From Actinomycetota bacterium (GTDB taxonomy: Bacteria > Actinomycetota > Actinomycetes > Mycobacteriales > HKI-0501): a stretch of DNA of 38,017 nt. Both the position numbers and the translations under genes were made by a program. The notes under the pieces are model-generated. The model was not told the DNA's origin, made no database searches, and saw only the letters and a list, made by a program, of their open reading frames with translations. This document shows positions 16,304 to 23,916 of this stretch, in pieces (the first letter of the stretch is position 1; each line of letters starts with the position of its first letter). The stretch lies in assembly GCA_030840805.1 (NCBI GenBank), contig JAVEDU010000047.1, forward strand, positions 1 to 38,017, given 5' to 3'.

Positions 16304-17265
16304 CCGAGCTCCGAGAGGAGCGCGCCGACGTCGGGCTTGTTCTTGACCAGGCCGTCCTGCTGCGCGAGGTCCGCGAGGGTCTGGACCGACGCACGGTTGA
16401 CCTCGGTCGGGTACTTCGGCAGCGTCATGTCGGCGATCACCTCGGCGGGGATCTTCGTGTAGGTGCCGAGGATCTTGCGGACCTCGTCCGGGTGCGCGTC
16501 GGCGTACGCGAGAGACTCGTTCATCGCCTCGGTGAACCGCTTCACCAGGTCGGGCTTCTCCTTCAGCATCCGCTCGGACGTGAAGTAGGTGGCCACCGTG
16601 AGGTTCGGGGCGGCATCGACGAAGTTCCACGCCACCGGCCGGGCGCCCTGCGAGATCGACTGGGTCAGGAAGGGCTCGACCACCCAGGCCGCGTCCACCC
16701 GGTTGTTCTGCAGCGCCGCCGGCATGTCCGGGAACGGCAGCTCGACGAACCCGACCTTCGACGGGTCGCCGCCCGCCTTGCGAACCGAGGCGCGGACCGT
16801 GGTGTCCCCGATGTTCTGGAGGTTGTTGACCGAGACCTTCTTGCCGACGAGGTCCTCCGCCGACGTGATCGGGCTGTTGCCCTTGACGACGACCGCGCCG
16901 AAGTCCTTGCCGGCCACACCGATCGAGGAGACGCCGTTGGTGAGGATCTTCAGCGGGAGGTTCTTGTCGCGGGCGACGAGCAGCGACGTGACGTTGCCGA
17001 ACGCGAACTGGTACTGGCCGCTGACCACGCCAGGGACGCTGGCCGCGCCGCCGGAGCCGGTCTGCAGGGTGAGGTCGATCCCACGCTCGGAGAAGAAGCC
17101 CTGCTGCTTGCCGAGGTAGATCGGAGCCACGTCGACGATCGGGATGACCCCTGCGGTGACCTTGTCGGTGCCACCCTTGCCGGAGTCGGAACTCGAACCA
17201 CCGCACGCCGCGGTGGTCGCGAGGAGGGCCGCCGCGGAGAGCAGCGCGAGGAGTGGTCGACGCAT
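16300..17265 (-). CDS. ABC importer substrate-binding lipoprotein, NMT1/SsuA type
   Basis: A 321-residue exported binding protein. The signal is MRRPLLALLSAAALLATTAAC with the lipobox at Cys21, then a Gly/Ser linker and VTAGVIPIVDVAPIYLGKQQGFFSERGIDLTLQ, the typical start of NMT1/ThiY/SsuA-like domains. Later QYQFAFGNVTSLLVARDKNLPLKIL and VDAAWVVEPFLTQS fit the family. The ATG at 17265 was chosen over a GTG further up because of the AGGAG 6 bases upstream. It is the first gene of the operon binding protein - permeases - ATPase - IclR - decarboxylase - aldehyde dehydrogenase, so the ligand is presumably the substrate of those enzymes. Family members bind sulfonates, taurine, nitrate, pyrimidine precursors or aromatic acids. 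Confidence 0.9.
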   Translation of the reverse strand: MRRPLLALLSAAALLATTAACGGSSSDSGKGGTDKVTAGVIPIVDVAPIYLGKQQGFFSERGIDLTLQTGSGGAASVPGVVSGQYQFAFGNVTSLLVARDKNLPLKILTNGVSSIGVAGKDFGAVVVKGNSPITSAEDLVGKKVSVNNLQNIGDTTVRASVRKAGGDPSKVGFVELPFPDMPAALQNNRVDAAWVVEPFLTQSISQGARPVAWNFVDAAPNLTVATYFTSERMLKEKPDLVKRFTEAMNESLAYADAHPDEVRKILGTYTKIPAEVIADMTLPKYPTEVNRASVQTLADLAQQDGLVKNKPDVGALLSELG

Positions 17266-17316
17266 CGGGGCTCCTGTCACCGGTGGCGGTGGCCACCTTG
17301 AGGTTCAATGGGAAGC

Positions 17317-17350
17317 GTTCGCATTACGAACGGATGTGCTCTAAGCGAAC
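17317..17350. promoter_or_regulatory. Tandem 15-bp operator of the decarboxylase operon
   Basis: Two boxes written on the plus strand: GTTCGCATTACGAAC (17317-17331) and GTGCTCTAAGCGAAC (17336-17350), separated by 4 bp. The upstream box shares its end with the -10 hexamer. The layout is identical to that at 23682-23715 and 23873-23906. Most likely target of an IclR/PcaR-type dimer pair. Confidence 0.75.
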
Positions 17351-17378
17351 CGTAAAGCGTGACCCTGGTCACGGTCAA
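17349..17378 (-). promoter_or_regulatory. Promoter of the transporter-decarboxylase operon
   Basis: Minus strand: TTGACC (17378-17373), 18-bp spacer, TACGGT (17354-17349). The spacer contains a 16-bp palindrome, CGTGACC-2-GGTCACG (17358-17373). The tandem operator begins inside the -10 and extends downstream, so binding should block initiation. Confidence 0.65.
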
Positions 17379-17539
17379 GGGCTTCACGCCATGTCGCGCA
17401 CGCCTCGAACGATCCCGCGCACGGCCCCCGTCGGGCGCCACCATCGACCCCCACGGTGGACGCGGGGGTGGCTCCGACCCAATGTCCGAGTCGTCCCCTT
17501 TAGTGTTCGTATCGAGAACTCCTGTTCGCGCTGCGTGCA

Positions 17540-18973
17540 TCACGTCGTGAGCGGACGCTCCGCCGGGATCGGCGGTGCCGGGCCACGGGCGACCTCGTAC
17601 GCCGCTCCCACGCGCAGCACCCGGCCCTCCTCGTACGCCCGTCCGACGATCTGGAGGCCGATCGGCAGCCCCGCCGCCGACACACCGCACGGCACCGACA
17701 GGGCCGGCAACCCGGCCACGTCGAACACCGACGTCAGCCGGGTCAGCATCCGCTCGATGTGGAGCTCCACGCCGCCCACGACGACGTGGTCCGGGCCGAT
17801 CTCCGGCGCGGGCGCCGGCACGGTCGCCGAGACGAGCACGTCGACCTCGGCCAGCGCACCGACCAGCCAGGCCGCGGCGGCCGCGGTCCGCCGCCGCGCT
17901 GCCGCCACCGCCGCCGCGTCCACCGGCCGGCCGAGGAGGTACCTCAGCTCGGGCCCGAACAACTCCGGTGCGCGGGCGAAGTTCGCCGCGTGATGCGGCA
18001 CCGCCTCCGCGTGGACGATCGTGAACACCTCGGCCACCAGCGGTCCGAAGTCCGGCGGCACGACCTCGCGGACCTCGCAGCCGAGGTCCGCGAGGGTGCC
18101 CACCGCCCGGCCGACCGCGGCCGCGACCGCGGGGTCCAGCACGTCGGTGAACCAGCCGCCGAGGACGCCGACCCGCAGACCGGACAGGTCCTCACCGGTC
18201 TCCTCGTCGCCGAAGGTGCCGGCGTCCGCGGTCCGTGGATCCGCCGGGTCCGCCCCGAGGATCGCCCGGAACAGCAGCGTCACGTCCCGGACCGTGCGCG
18301 CGAGCGGGCCGACGTGGTCCAGGGACGGCGCGAGCGGCTCGATGCCGTACAGGCTCACCCGCCCGTAGGTGGGCTTCAGCCCGACGCAGCCGGACAGCGC
18401 CGCCGGGATCCGCACGCTTCCGCAGGTGTCCGTGCCGATGCTGCCGAGTGACGTGCCCGCGGCGATCGACGCGGCCGAGCCGCCGGAGGAGCCCCCGGGG
18501 ATGTGCCCACGCCGGTGCGGGTTGTGGGTCGCCCCGAAGTGGACGTTGGTCGTCGTGCCGCCCCACGCGAACTCGTGCGTCGCGTGCTTGCCGAGCAGCA
18601 CGGTCCCGGCCGCGCGCAGCCGGGCGGCCACCGTGGCGTCCCGTTCGGGGACACGTCCCGTGTGGAGGATGCTCCCCGCCGTCGTCCGGATGCCCGCCGT
18701 GTCGACGAGGTCCTTCAGCCCGATCGGGATGCCGTGCAGCGCACCCCGGTGGCGCCCCCGCGCCAGCTCGTCGGCCGCCCGCCGGGCATCCGCGCGGGCC
18801 CGCGCGGCGGTCAGTGTCACGTACGCGCGGATCCCGGGGTCGACCGCCGCGATCCGCGCGAGATACGCCTCGGTCAGCTCCACCGGTGACAGCTCCCCGG
18901 CGGCGATCCGCGCGGACGCCGCCGCCAGGTCCAGGCCGATCAGGCCCAGGTCGATCGGCTCCGGGTCGATCAC
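17540..18973 (-). CDS. Amidase (amidase signature family)
   Basis: A 477-residue hydrolase of the amidase signature family, which cleaves carboxamides to acid and ammonia. The Ser-cisSer-Lys triad is visible: Lys in PIGLKDLVDT, cis-Ser in GGSSGGSAA and the nucleophile in GTDTCGSVRIPA. The family's usual DTGGS reads DTCGS here, which is tolerated elsewhere. It is the last gene of the Liv-type importer operon: GTG 18973 overlaps the TGA of the LivM-like permease (GTGA). I infer that the importer brings in an aromatic amide or related compound and this enzyme frees the acid. Mandelamide hydrolase (MdlY) belongs to the same family, which would suit the mandelate-like genes next door. The true substrate is unknown; no GatC partner is present, so a GatA role is unlikely. 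Confidence 0.88.
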   Translation of the reverse strand: MIDPEPIDLGLIGLDLAAASARIAAGELSPVELTEAYLARIAAVDPGIRAYVTLTAARARADARRAADELARGRHRGALHGIPIGLKDLVDTAGIRTTAGSILHTGRVPERDATVAARLRAAGTVLLGKHATHEFAWGGTTTNVHFGATHNPHRRGHIPGGSSGGSAASIAAGTSLGSIGTDTCGSVRIPAALSGCVGLKPTYGRVSLYGIEPLAPSLDHVGPLARTVRDVTLLFRAILGADPADPRTADAGTFGDEETGEDLSGLRVGVLGGWFTDVLDPAVAAAVGRAVGTLADLGCEVREVVPPDFGPLVAEVFTIVHAEAVPHHAANFARAPELFGPELRYLLGRPVDAAAVAAARRRTAAAAAWLVGALAEVDVLVSATVPAPAPEIGPDHVVVGGVELHIERMLTRLTSVFDVAGLPALSVPCGVSAAGLPIGLQIVGRAYEEGRVLRVGAAYEVARGPAPPIPAERPLTT

Positions 18974-19983
18974 GACGGCCGGTCCACTCGGTACCCGATC
19001 GGGAACAGCCTGATCCCGGTCCGCCGGCTCAGCGCGCCCCACAGCCCGCCGCGCAGCCACAGCGCGGCGGCGATCGCGACGAGCCCCACCAGCACCAGGT
19101 ACCAGCTGCCGTAGTCGGCGAGCGCCTGCTGGAGCGCGAAGAACACGACCGAGCCGACCAGCGCACCCTCGATGTGCCCGATGCCCCCGATCACCACAAT
19201 GAAGATCATGTACGCCGACCACTGGACGCTGAAGACGGAGTCCGGCCGGACGTTGAGGGTGCTGACGAGCAGCAGTCCGCCCGCGGCGCCGCAGCCGGCC
19301 GCGGACACCAGGTAGACGATCCGCTTCGCCCGGGTCACGTCCACGCCGACCGACCGGGCGGCCACCTCGTTGTCCCGTACCGCCGTGAGCGCGAGCCCGA
19401 GGCGGCTGCGCAGCAGGAGGTAGGACCCGACGACGCACGCCACCACCATGGTGAGCGCGGTCCAGTAGGTGCCCGCCTCCCGCAGCGTCTGGTCCAGCTC
19501 CGACAGCGTGGTGAGGGACCGGCCGCTGCCGCCGCCGAGCGCGTCGCTGCGGACCACGACCAGCCGGTACGCCTCGGCGATGACCCAGGTGCCCACCGCG
19601 AAGTAGTCGCCCCGCAACCGGAACGCCAGCAGCGAGGTGGGGATCGCGATGACCGCGCAGACCACCGCGGCGAGGAACACCCCGAGGAACGGCTGCACGC
19701 CCAGATCGGACATCCACAGCACCGCGTACGCCCCGAGGCCCACGTAGGCCTGCTGGCCGACCGAGACGAGCCCCGCGAAGCCGGCGAGCAGGTTCCACAT
19801 CGTCGCCATGATCAGCAGGATGAAGAACGTCACCAGGGTGGACGTCACGGTGGTGTACGCGACGAACGGCAGGAAGGCGAGCACCAGCACGGCGAGACCG
19901 AGCAGGGGCGCACCGACCCGGGTCGAGCGCTGGGAGCGGCGGACCCGGACCGTGGCCGGCGCCGTGGTCACGGCGGCGGTCAC
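18970..19983 (-). CDS. ABC importer permease, LivM type
   Basis: A 337-residue membrane protein of the branched-chain amino acid permease family (LivM). It has FAGLVSVGQQAYVGLGAYAV near residue 70 and the cytoplasmic loop TAVRDNEVAARSVGVDVTRAKRIVYLVSAAGCGAAGGL. The stretch IVVIGGIGHIEGALVGSVVFFAL is the characteristic GG.G...G...G. late helix. GTG 19983 overlaps the stop of the LivH gene (GTGA). It forms the heterodimeric channel with LivH. Confidence 0.92.
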   Translation of the reverse strand: MTAAVTTAPATVRVRRSQRSTRVGAPLLGLAVLVLAFLPFVAYTTVTSTLVTFFILLIMATMWNLLAGFAGLVSVGQQAYVGLGAYAVLWMSDLGVQPFLGVFLAAVVCAVIAIPTSLLAFRLRGDYFAVGTWVIAEAYRLVVVRSDALGGGSGRSLTTLSELDQTLREAGTYWTALTMVVACVVGSYLLLRSRLGLALTAVRDNEVAARSVGVDVTRAKRIVYLVSAAGCGAAGGLLLVSTLNVRPDSVFSVQWSAYMIFIVVIGGIGHIEGALVGSVVFFALQQALADYGSWYLVLVGLVAIAAALWLRGGLWGALSRRTGIRLFPIGYRVDRPS

Positions 19984-20846
19984 ATCGACCTCGCCGGGAG
20001 CAGGCCCTGCGGCCGGAAGGCCAGCACGGCGAGGAACAGGAGATGCCCGGCGAGCAGCGTCAGGGCGGGATCGATCTGCGCGGCGACCGTCTGCGCGAGG
20101 CCGAGCACGATTCCGCCGACGAACGTGCCCCACAGCGAGCCGAGTCCGCCGATCACCACGGCCTCGAACGCGAAGATCAGCCGGCTCGGCCCGATGTTCG
20201 GGTCGAACGAGGACCGCATCGCGAACATCAGGCCCGCGAGGGCGACGGTGGCGAACGCGAGGGCCGTCGCGATGCCGTACACGTGCCGGCTGTCCGCGCC
20301 GACGAGCGTCGCGGCCTCCGGATCGTCGGAGGTGGCCCGCACGATGCGGCCCAGCTGGGTCCGGGACAGGAACAGCTGCAGACCCACCAGCACGCCCGCG
20401 GCGAGCAGGAACGTCAGCACCGCGAGGTAGGACACCGAGATGTCGTCGGTGATCCGGAGCGAGGCCGACACCAGCGAGCCGACGTCGAGCGTGCGACTGT
20501 CCGCCGAGAACGACTCGAGCAGCAGGTTCTGGACCACGATCGACAGTCCGAACGTCACCAGCAGCGTCGCGAGCGGCCCGGCCGCGAGGCTGCGCTCGAG
20601 CAGTCCGCGGTGGACGAGGTACCCGAGCACCGCGAAGACGGGCACCACCACGACGGTGGCCCAGAGCGCGGAGACGCCGGTGACGGTCGCGGTGGCGTAC
20701 GCCAGGAACGCCGCGAGCACGGCCAGGTCGCCGTGCGCAAGGTTGACGATGCGCATCACGCCGAACAGCAGCGACAGCCCACAGGCGAACAGCGCATACA
20801 GTCCGCCGAGCAGGATGCCCTGTACGAGGGCGTTGACCCAGTCCAC
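19980..20846 (-). CDS. ABC importer permease, LivH type
   Basis: A 288-residue membrane permease of the LivH family. It starts WVNALVQGILLGGLYALFACGLSLLFGVMRIVNLAHGDLAVL, the classic LivH opening (G...GG.YAL...GL.L..G....N.AHG). The cytoplasmic loop is IVRATSDDPEAATLVGADSRHVYGIATALAFA. GTG at 20846 shares its G with the TAG of the preceding ATPase, a one-base overlap. Confidence 0.92.
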   Translation of the reverse strand: MDWVNALVQGILLGGLYALFACGLSLLFGVMRIVNLAHGDLAVLAAFLAYATATVTGVSALWATVVVVPVFAVLGYLVHRGLLERSLAAGPLATLLVTFGLSIVVQNLLLESFSADSRTLDVGSLVSASLRITDDISVSYLAVLTFLLAAGVLVGLQLFLSRTQLGRIVRATSDDPEAATLVGADSRHVYGIATALAFATVALAGLMFAMRSSFDPNIGPSRLIFAFEAVVIGGLGSLWGTFVGGIVLGLAQTVAAQIDPALTLLAGHLLFLAVLAFRPQGLLPARSM

Positions 20847-21571
20847 TAGTCGGTTCCTCCTGCGACGGCGGGGGGCAGGCCGAAGTACGCCTGCTCGATC
20901 TGGTCGGGCGTGAGCTCGGCGGGAGTGCCCTCGAGGACCGAGCGGCCCTCGAGCAGGCACTGCACGCGGTCGGCCACCCGGAGTGCCTGGGAGACGTCCT
21001 GCTCGACGACCAGGACGGTCGTGCCGGCGTCGAGGATCTCCGGGAGCACCTCGTAGATGCGGCGCACGATGACCGGCGCGAGACCGAGCGACACCTCGTC
21101 GAGCAGGAGGAGGCGCGGGTTGCTCACCAGCGCGCGACCGATCGCGACGGCCTGCTGCTCGCCGCCGGACAGCTGGGAGGCGACCTGCCGCCGCCGCTCG
21201 ACCATCCACGGGAACAGCTCCTGGACCCGCGCGATCGTCCACGGGCCGGGGCGCTTCCGGTAGGTACCGACGAGGAGGTTCTCCTCGACGGTGAGCGAGG
21301 GGAACAGCCGCCGCCCCTCCGGCACCAGGGCGATCCCCGCGGCGACCCGCCGGTGGGCCGGCATCGCGGTGATGTCCTGCCCGTCGAAGCGGATCGTGCC
21401 GCGGGACGGCCGCAGCACGCCGGCGAGGGCGCGGAGCAGGGTGGACTTCCCCGCGCCGTTCGCGCCGATGACGGCCAGCGTGACGCCGTCGGAGACGCTG
21501 AGGTCGAGGCCGTTCACGGCGGCCAGCTGACCGTGCCGGACCTCCAGGTCCGACACCTCGAGCAGGGTCAT
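20846..21571 (-). CDS. ABC importer ATPase, LivF type
   Basis: A 241-residue ATPase with Walker A GANGAGKSTL, the LivF hallmark LVPEGRRLFPSLTVEENL, signature QLSGGEQQAVAIGRALVSNP, Walker B LLLLDEVSLGLAP and the H-loop VVEQDVSQAL. Works with the LivG ATPase as a heterodimer. ATG 21571 overlaps the TGA of livG (ATGA). The ending ELTPDQIEQAYFGL is typical of LivF. Confidence 0.93.
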   Translation of the reverse strand: MTLLEVSDLEVRHGQLAAVNGLDLSVSDGVTLAVIGANGAGKSTLLRALAGVLRPSRGTIRFDGQDITAMPAHRRVAAGIALVPEGRRLFPSLTVEENLLVGTYRKRPGPWTIARVQELFPWMVERRRQVASQLSGGEQQAVAIGRALVSNPRLLLLDEVSLGLAPVIVRRIYEVLPEILDAGTTVLVVEQDVSQALRVADRVQCLLEGRSVLEGTPAELTPDQIEQAYFGLPPAVAGGTD

Positions 21572-22350
21572 CGCAGCAACTTTCCGAGTAGGTCCGGGGC
21601 GGTGCGCTCCGGCGCGGCGGGGGCGGCCTCGGGATCGGACCCGAGGTACACCTCCCGCACCGCGGCGCTCGCGAGCACCTCGGCGGGCGTGCCGTCGCCG
21701 ATGATCGACCCGCCGGCGAGGCAGACGAGCCGGTCGACGGTGCTGGTCAGCGCGCGGACGACGTGCTCGATCCACACGATCGCCAGCCCCCGGCCGCGGA
21801 GCGCGCGGACGATCGCGACCAGCTCCTCCACCTCGGGGTCGGTGAGCCCGCCCGCGACCTCGTCCAGCAGGAGCAGCCGGGGCCGGGTGCCCAGCGCGCG
21901 GGCGACCTCCAGCCGCTTGCGCTGGAGCAGCGTGAGGGCGCCGGCGCGCAGGTTCGCCTGCGCCGCCAGCCCCGTCTCCGCCAGCACCGACGTGGCCAGC
22001 TCGTATCCGGCCCGGGTCGGCAGGCCCGCGCCGTAGCGGGCGGCGACGAGGACGTTCTCGAACACGGTCATGTCCTCGAACGGCCGCGGCACCTGGTACG
22101 TGCGCCCCAGGCCGAGCCGGCAGCGCGCGGCCGCGTCCCGGGACGTGACGACGGCACCGTCGAACCGGACCTCGCCGTCGTCCGGCGCCAGGTCGCCGGA
22201 GATCATCGAGAAGAGCGTCGTCTTGCCGGCACCGTTCGGCCCCACGATGCCGAGGGCCTCACCGTGGCCGACGGACAGGTCGATCCCGTCGGCCACGGTG
22301 ACCAGGCCGAACCGCTTGGTGATGCCGGCCAGCTCGAGGAGAGCCGTCAT
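21568..22350 (-). CDS. ABC importer ATPase, LivG type
   Basis: A 260-residue ATPase with Walker A GPNGAGKTTLFSMISG, the LivG hallmark LGRTYQVPRPFEDMTVFENVLVAA, a signature region (ALTLLQRKRLEVARALGTRP) and Walker B LLLLDEVAGGLTDPE. The signature reads LTLLQRKRLE rather than the usual LSGGQ; a shortened signature of this type (LxxxxRxxLExARAL) is common in LivG. It extends about 30 residues past the usual end with an Ala/Pro-rich tail. ATG 22350 overlaps the stop of the binding-protein gene (ATGA). Confidence 0.92.
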   Translation of the reverse strand: MTALLELAGITKRFGLVTVADGIDLSVGHGEALGIVGPNGAGKTTLFSMISGDLAPDDGEVRFDGAVVTSRDAAARCRLGLGRTYQVPRPFEDMTVFENVLVAARYGAGLPTRAGYELATSVLAETGLAAQANLRAGALTLLQRKRLEVARALGTRPRLLLLDEVAGGLTDPEVEELVAIVRALRGRGLAIVWIEHVVRALTSTVDRLVCLAGGSIIGDGTPAEVLASAAVREVYLGSDPEAAPAAPERTAPDLLGKLLR

Positions 22351-23645
22351 CCCGTCGGCAGCAGGTCGCCGCCCACGGGGACGTGCGGGACCTGGCTGTT
22401 GTCGACGATGACGAGGTCCCAGGCGAAGTCCTTGCCCTTGCGCCACTGCGCGCCGGCGAGCTTCTGGACGGCGACGCCGGGGACCGGTCCGGCCGTGAAG
22501 TCCAGCGCACCGCCCATGCACTCGATCTTCATGTCCTTGAGCTCCTGCGCGACGGCCTTGCGGTCGCGCGGGTCGTCGGCCGAGCCGAGGGCCGAGACGG
22601 CGATCTCGAACAGCGAGTAGACCGACCCGAGGGCCTGCGTCCACTGCTTGCCGGTGTCCTTGGCGTAGTTGTCCGCAAGCTGCTGGGCGGTCGTGCCGTC
22701 GAGGGTGGACTTGTACGGGTGCACCGGACTCCACCACACGTCGGTGGCGATGTTGTTGGCGAGCGGACCGAGCGCCTCCGCCTCGGACGGGAACAGCATC
22801 ACCTTCGCGACGGTGGCGAGCTTCGGCCTGTACCCCTGCTGCGCGGCCTGCTTCCAGTACGTGTTGAAGTCCGGCGGCAGCGGCGTGGTGGTGAACAGCT
22901 CGGCGCCGGCGCCCTTGAACTTCGCGATCTGGGCGCTGTAGTCGCTGATGCCGTTCTGGTAGGAGCCACCGTCCACCATCGTGTAGCCCTTGCGCTTCAT
23001 GACCGGCGGGAAGCCCTGCCGGAACGCGTTGGCGTCCGAGTCGTTCGGCCACAGCGTGGCGACCTTCTTGTTGGTCCCCATCCGGTCCCACATGGACACG
23101 AAGCAGTTCGTGATCTCGGTCATCCCGAAGTAGAACATCGTCGTGTACCGGAACTCGGTGCCCTCCTTGGCGCCCCGGCCGAAGTACCACGCCTCCCACG
23201 GCGCGATCGTGCCGACGCACGGGATGCCGTTGGCCTCGCACTGGTCGGCCACCGGGTTCGTGGTGTCCGGAGTGGAGGAGGCGACGATCAGGTCGACCTT
23301 GTCCTCGAAGATGAGCTGCCGGGCGACATCGGAGGCGCGGTTCGGGTTGGACTGGCTGTCCTTGACGATGATCTCGATCTTGGTCTTCTTGCCGCCCGCG
23401 GTGATGCCGTCCCGCAGCGCCTCGCGGATCTGCTTGACGATGAACTCGTCGGCAGCACCGAACCCGGCGAGCGGGCCGGTCTGCGGGCTGACGTAGCCGA
23501 TCTTCAGTGCGCCGGACGAGCTGCCGCCGGAGCCCTTGAGCCCGCCGCACGCGCCCAGGAGGCCGCCGCCGCCGACCGCGACCGCTCCCAGGCCGATCGC
23601 CCTGAGCACGTTCCGGCGGCTCATCTCGCTGTTGATCCCGGTCAC
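22347..23645 (-). CDS. ABC importer substrate-binding lipoprotein, LivK-like, Tat-exported
   Basis: A 432-residue periplasmic-binding-type protein (Leu/Ile/Val-binding family, Peripla_BP_6). The N-terminus has a twin-arginine motif SRRNVLRAIGLGAVAVGGGGLLGAC, so Tat export followed by lipid anchoring is likely. Next come ALKIGYVSPQTGPLAGFGAADEF and VARQLIFEDKVDLIVASSTPDTTNPVADQCEANGIPCVG. Start choice: GAGGAG abuts the ATG at 23651 too closely but sits 6 bases before GTG 23645, so I use that GTG. Sister proteins in this family bind aromatic acids as well as amino acids. First gene of an operon ending with an amidase, and under the tandem operator shared with the pca genes, so an aromatic ligand is likely. 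Confidence 0.9.
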   Translation of the reverse strand: MTGINSEMSRRNVLRAIGLGAVAVGGGGLLGACGGLKGSGGSSSGALKIGYVSPQTGPLAGFGAADEFIVKQIREALRDGITAGGKKTKIEIIVKDSQSNPNRASDVARQLIFEDKVDLIVASSTPDTTNPVADQCEANGIPCVGTIAPWEAWYFGRGAKEGTEFRYTTMFYFGMTEITNCFVSMWDRMGTNKKVATLWPNDSDANAFRQGFPPVMKRKGYTMVDGGSYQNGISDYSAQIAKFKGAGAELFTTTPLPPDFNTYWKQAAQQGYRPKLATVAKVMLFPSEAEALGPLANNIATDVWWSPVHPYKSTLDGTTAQQLADNYAKDTGKQWTQALGSVYSLFEIAVSALGSADDPRDRKAVAQELKDMKIECMGGALDFTAGPVPGVAVQKLAGAQWRKGKDFAWDLVIVDNSQVPHVPVGGDLLPTG

Positions 23646-23681
23646 CGACATCTCCTCGCCCCGCCGTCGCCGGCATCGGTT

Positions 23682-23715
23682 GTGCGCATTGCGAACTGAC
23701 GTGCTCATAGCGCAC
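23682..23715. promoter_or_regulatory. Tandem 15-bp operator of the Liv-amidase operon
   Basis: Plus-strand reading: GTGCGCATTGCGAAC (23682-23696) and GTGCTCATAGCGCAC (23701-23715), 4 bp apart. They lie between the promoter and start codon of the minus-strand operon. Same layout as the two other operators; the second box is an almost perfect palindrome. Confidence 0.75.
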
Positions 23716-23727
23716 CTGTGATGTGGC

Positions 23728-23756
23728 ACACTATGAGCAGTCGGTGGGCTCGTCAA
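23728..23756 (-). promoter_or_regulatory. Promoter of the Liv-amidase operon
   Basis: Minus strand: TTGACG (23756-23751), 17-bp spacer, TAGTGT (23733-23728). This is a near-consensus SigA-type promoter; the tandem boxes start 12 bp beyond the -10, so they cover the early transcribed region. Confidence 0.7.
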
Positions 23757-23823
23757 CGATCTTCGTCAAACTCCCCGGCCCGAGCACGGACGCACCGGTA
23801 GCAATCGGGTGACGACGGTCCGT

Positions 23824-23843
23824 GGAGCCGCTCTCGCGGCTCC
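23824..23843. repeat. Hairpin between divergent promoters
   Basis: A perfect 8-bp stem GGAGCCGC / GCGGCTCC around TCTC, immediately before the -35 of the pca operon and about 70 bp upstream of the opposite promoter. It could be a regulator site or a chance GC-rich palindrome. Confidence 0.4.
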
Positions 23844-23844
23844 G

Positions 23845-23874
23845 TTGACCGACGCGCGGGGGTATGTCTATTGT
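23845..23874 (+). promoter_or_regulatory. Promoter of the pca operon
   Basis: TTGACC (23845-23850), 18-bp spacer, TATTGT (23869-23874). The last two bases of the -10 are the first two of the operator. Confidence 0.7.
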
Positions 23875-23906
23875 TCGAAGTCTGAACGGGTGTTTGCATA
23901 GCGAAC
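23873..23906. promoter_or_regulatory. Tandem 15-bp operator of the pca operon
   Basis: GTTCGAAGTCTGAAC (23873-23887) and GTTTGCATAGCGAAC (23892-23906), 4 bp apart. A GGAG ribosome binding site follows directly and ATG is at 23917. PcaR-type IclR regulators are known to bind 15-bp GTTCG...C.AC-type boxes at pca promoters (from memory), so the IclR gene at the end of this operon is the natural reader. Confidence 0.75.
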
Positions 23907-23916
23907 GGAGACCCCG

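Noticed and set aside
17540-18973. Amidase as a GatA subunit of tRNA amidotransferase
   Set aside because: No gatB or gatC nearby, and it is embedded in an importer operon.
22347-23651. ATG 23651 as the start of the Liv-type binding protein
   Set aside because: The only Shine-Dalgarno (GAGGAG) directly abuts this ATG and leaves no spacer; GTG 23645 six bases further fits better. The difference is two residues.
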